DNA from: Siphonodentalium dalli
Lineage: Eukaryota > Mollusca > Scaphopoda > Gadilida > Siphonodentaliidae
DNA: 64,000 bases
Assembly (NCBI GenBank): GCA_032622095.1
Contig: CP136063.1
Location: 186,227,956 to 186,291,955, forward strand
Direction of reading: 5' to 3'
The translations under genes were made by a program, and so were the position numbers. Shown here one piece after another: positions 61,646 through 64,000 of this stretch. The notes beneath the pieces were generated by a model. The model was given only the letters and a program-made list of their open reading frames with translations, was not told where the DNA came from and made no database searches. Position 1 is the first letter of the stretch, and each line of letters starts with the position of its first letter.

Positions 61646-63040
61646 ATTTAAAGAAAAATACGACAGCATCACGATTATTAGGCGCCATCACGATTATTTA
61701 AAGTTCTTGCAAAGTCGCGGAATTTTCAGTCAAAAAGTTAGAAAAAACGTGCAGCTCACTAAAAAAAATAGAAGTGCACTTGACAAGTTGACAGGAATGT
61801 GGGAGAATCTCATTCCTAACAGGATTTAGGCCTCTAGATCATGATGTCCGTGTATAAACAGACGGATTATCGCAGTTAATTACAACTCATCAAAGCTTAT
61901 AATCACACAGTGACAACTAATTATCGTTGGGACGGAACCGACTTCTACTATCAAAACGGGACTTAATGCTAAAATCACATCACCAGGCTTATATTATAAA
62001 ATAATCAGTGAAACTAATCTGAGTGACAACTGATGAACTAATTTAACTTGACGTGGCCGACTTCTCCAAACAATACTGTTATCGTGACCCAATTATGCGC
62101 TATCATGAAGACACAGAAGCTGTGAGTCGTGTGCACACATGCGTGACTGGTTTTGGCTATAAATGGAAAGTTACGACACCGCAGTAGCTTCTGTGTGTAC
62201 ACAGGAACATGTATTTAAATCTATGCAATAAAGCAATACAATAACATGTCCGTGTATTCAAAGCACAGTTTAATTATGAATGCGATGACTTGGCAACAGT
62301 TCCACATTATTAACCACAACTTACGTTTTATGTCGGATTTAAGTTTTATGTCGGATTTTAAATAGCCGATGTGCGACATAAGAAAGATAACTCTAATTTA
62401 CATCTCGAGCGAAATATTGATGGATGATGCAACCGATATGCCAACTAATTTCCCGCAAGTTCCACCTTTTACTCATTGTCACTGATCAAAATGCCGAACT
62501 TTATTTATCATAAATAATAATAGAAGTTTCCCCACTATATTTGTTTTTCGCATTATAGAACTGGTTGAATTAATGTGGTCCGTTTTATAAGCTCCATTAC
62601 AGCATTTCAAACCGCGCGTTCCGTTATTGTTCCGTTTTTGTTTCCAATCTGGAATTTAAAATAATTCTACAGCAGACGAAAATGGGAAAATTAAAATAGT
62701 TTTGTTTTTGTTTGTGGACCTCAAGATGGGTTTAGAGTTTATAAAAAATCAGCCCCAAAAAAGGTGAGGCAGCCTCGCAAATTATTTAGCGAGGCCTCCT
62801 TGGCAGCCTCGCTGTGATTTTGAGAAAGCCGTGCCTGCTTCCACCCAACCTGGCTACAATCACCACAGTACTTTACCTTACTCAGACTGGTACTGTTACC
62901 AAATTACTTACTGTCATTATTAAAGGAGCCAATGAGAACAACTTGCATGCATGGGAACTTGCCCAACAATGCCAAATTAATTAAGGCCTACATTCTGCTT
63001 CATTTATAGTAGAAATATGGTAAAATGCCATCATTGTGCG

Positions 63041-63135
63041 CCATCACTATTATTTGGCACCATCACTATTATTAATAACACCCGAAAATGTGCACCATCA
63101 CTATTATTTGGCCATCACTATTATTAGGCAGGGGA
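63041..63135. repeat. CACCATCACTATTATT short repeat, four copies
   Basis: Four imperfect direct copies of GCCATCACTATTATT. Two related copies, with CACGATTATT, lie at 61665-61700. Confidence 0.8.
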
Positions 63136-64000
63136 GAGTACGGATAAAATATTCTTTTATGCTAATTCCGCGGATATACCAGCATATTTTAAAGACATAT
63201 TATGGACTTGTTCGAGTTTGTGAAACTGATAAGTTAGTATTGAGGTGTTATGCCAACCTGGAGAATGTGGCATTCTACTAACATCGCCGAAAATTCGAAG
63301 AAATCGACCATACCACTCAATAGAAAACATCGTCAAAACTAAGCTCAATTGTAAATATTTACATCTGGATTCGGGACGCAAAGATCGGTGACAAACACAC
63401 ACAAATGGTTTCATCATCCAGAGTCAGTGCATTTAATTAATATATCAGAATTATGGTGTGTGTTGGCAATTTGGATTAATATTCGTAAAAAGAACAACTT
63501 TGAGTAAGAATATTCTTCATTTCTATTGGATCACCCTACCGGAGTGTTTCACATCACTTTAATCATGAAAATATTAATTTTTCTGCCATCCTCAATTGTT
63601 TTCACTGTACAACATTAAGTTGAGATGCTGATTGGAGCATTTGAATTAATTCATTCTATTTTAGGAGGCTTTTTTATTCCGACTCCACTTGTCATGTGCT
63701 TGACTTGCAGGTTTTTGTGTAAAAACAGGGAAAATGGAAATCAAAGAACCAGAACGAACATGGTACACACTTAACAAAATTATTGAAAAAAAAGAGACCA
63801 ATATAATATTTTTGAGTTGGCGGCACGAAAAATGGGGCAGTCAGACGAGGTTAAACAAACTATCTTTTAATTAGCGCCCGGGCCATTGATATTATGGTCA
63901 TTTCACAGTGGAAAAATATAATGGGTAATGTATATTGTGAAAACTCTTTTATCTAATTTTATAATTAGTCAGTATTTCTGCTGGGGGCCTAATATAAACC

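Larger units (their letters stand above)
61421..64000 (+). other. MIER1 intron 4, right edge
   Basis: No further exon (ELM2 or SANT) was recognised. The stretch contains a 26-bp perfect palindrome at 61620-61645 and CCATCACTATTATT repeats at 63041-63135. The rest is AT-rich with nothing recognised. Confidence 0.55.

Overview
This is a 64-kb, AT-rich, intron-dominated animal nuclear segment. It holds parts of two spliced protein genes arranged head to head. The minus strand carries DNAI4 (WDR78), an axonemal inner-arm dynein intermediate chain: 14 coding exons between 40439 and 1595, with the C-terminal WD40 part lying beyond the left edge. The plus strand carries MIER1, a transcriptional co-regulator with an N-terminal acidic region: 4 coding exons between 40855 and 59018, with the ELM2 and SANT exons lying beyond the right edge. 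Every exon was called from protein similarity, GT/AG splice sites and a continuous reading phase. The two start codons are only 415 bp apart. The gap holds a perfect RFX X-box and inverted CCAAT boxes, so it looks like a bidirectional promoter. WDR78 and MIER1 are also head-to-head neighbours in human, so this appears to be a deeply conserved pair.

The repeat style (tandem ~160-bp units inside an element with inverted ends, many hAT-type non-autonomous elements, 'GATGATAAC' repeats, (CCGT)n-bearing repeats) suggests a lophotrochozoan, most likely a mollusc. This is inference from repeat style and gene structure; the species cannot be named from the sequence.

Layout: 1-1594 is DNAI4 intron or flank. 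1595-7425 holds the WD40-coding exons. 7426-31399 holds the middle and N-terminal exons, separated by introns full of transposons. 31596-40401 is DNAI4 intron 1. 40440-40854 is the shared promoter. 40864-47333 holds MIER1 introns 1 and 2, with a 28-nt microexon. 47459-58765 is MIER1 intron 3. It contains a tandem array that was split by a 5.85-kb DNA transposon, which itself holds hAT transposase remnants and a broken retrotransposon protease-integrase. 59019-64000 is MIER1 intron 4, including a three-layer nested insertion.

The introns keep an unusually readable transposon record. Five hAT-type elements have exact 8-bp target duplications or one mismatch, and several others are weaker. A Mutator-like hairpin has an exact 9-bp duplication. 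There is a TTAA-site hairpin family, and a TA-site palindromic MITE family in which one insertion is proven by a paralogous empty site. No intact transposase or reverse transcriptase was found. No rRNA, tRNA or CRISPR array was recognised.
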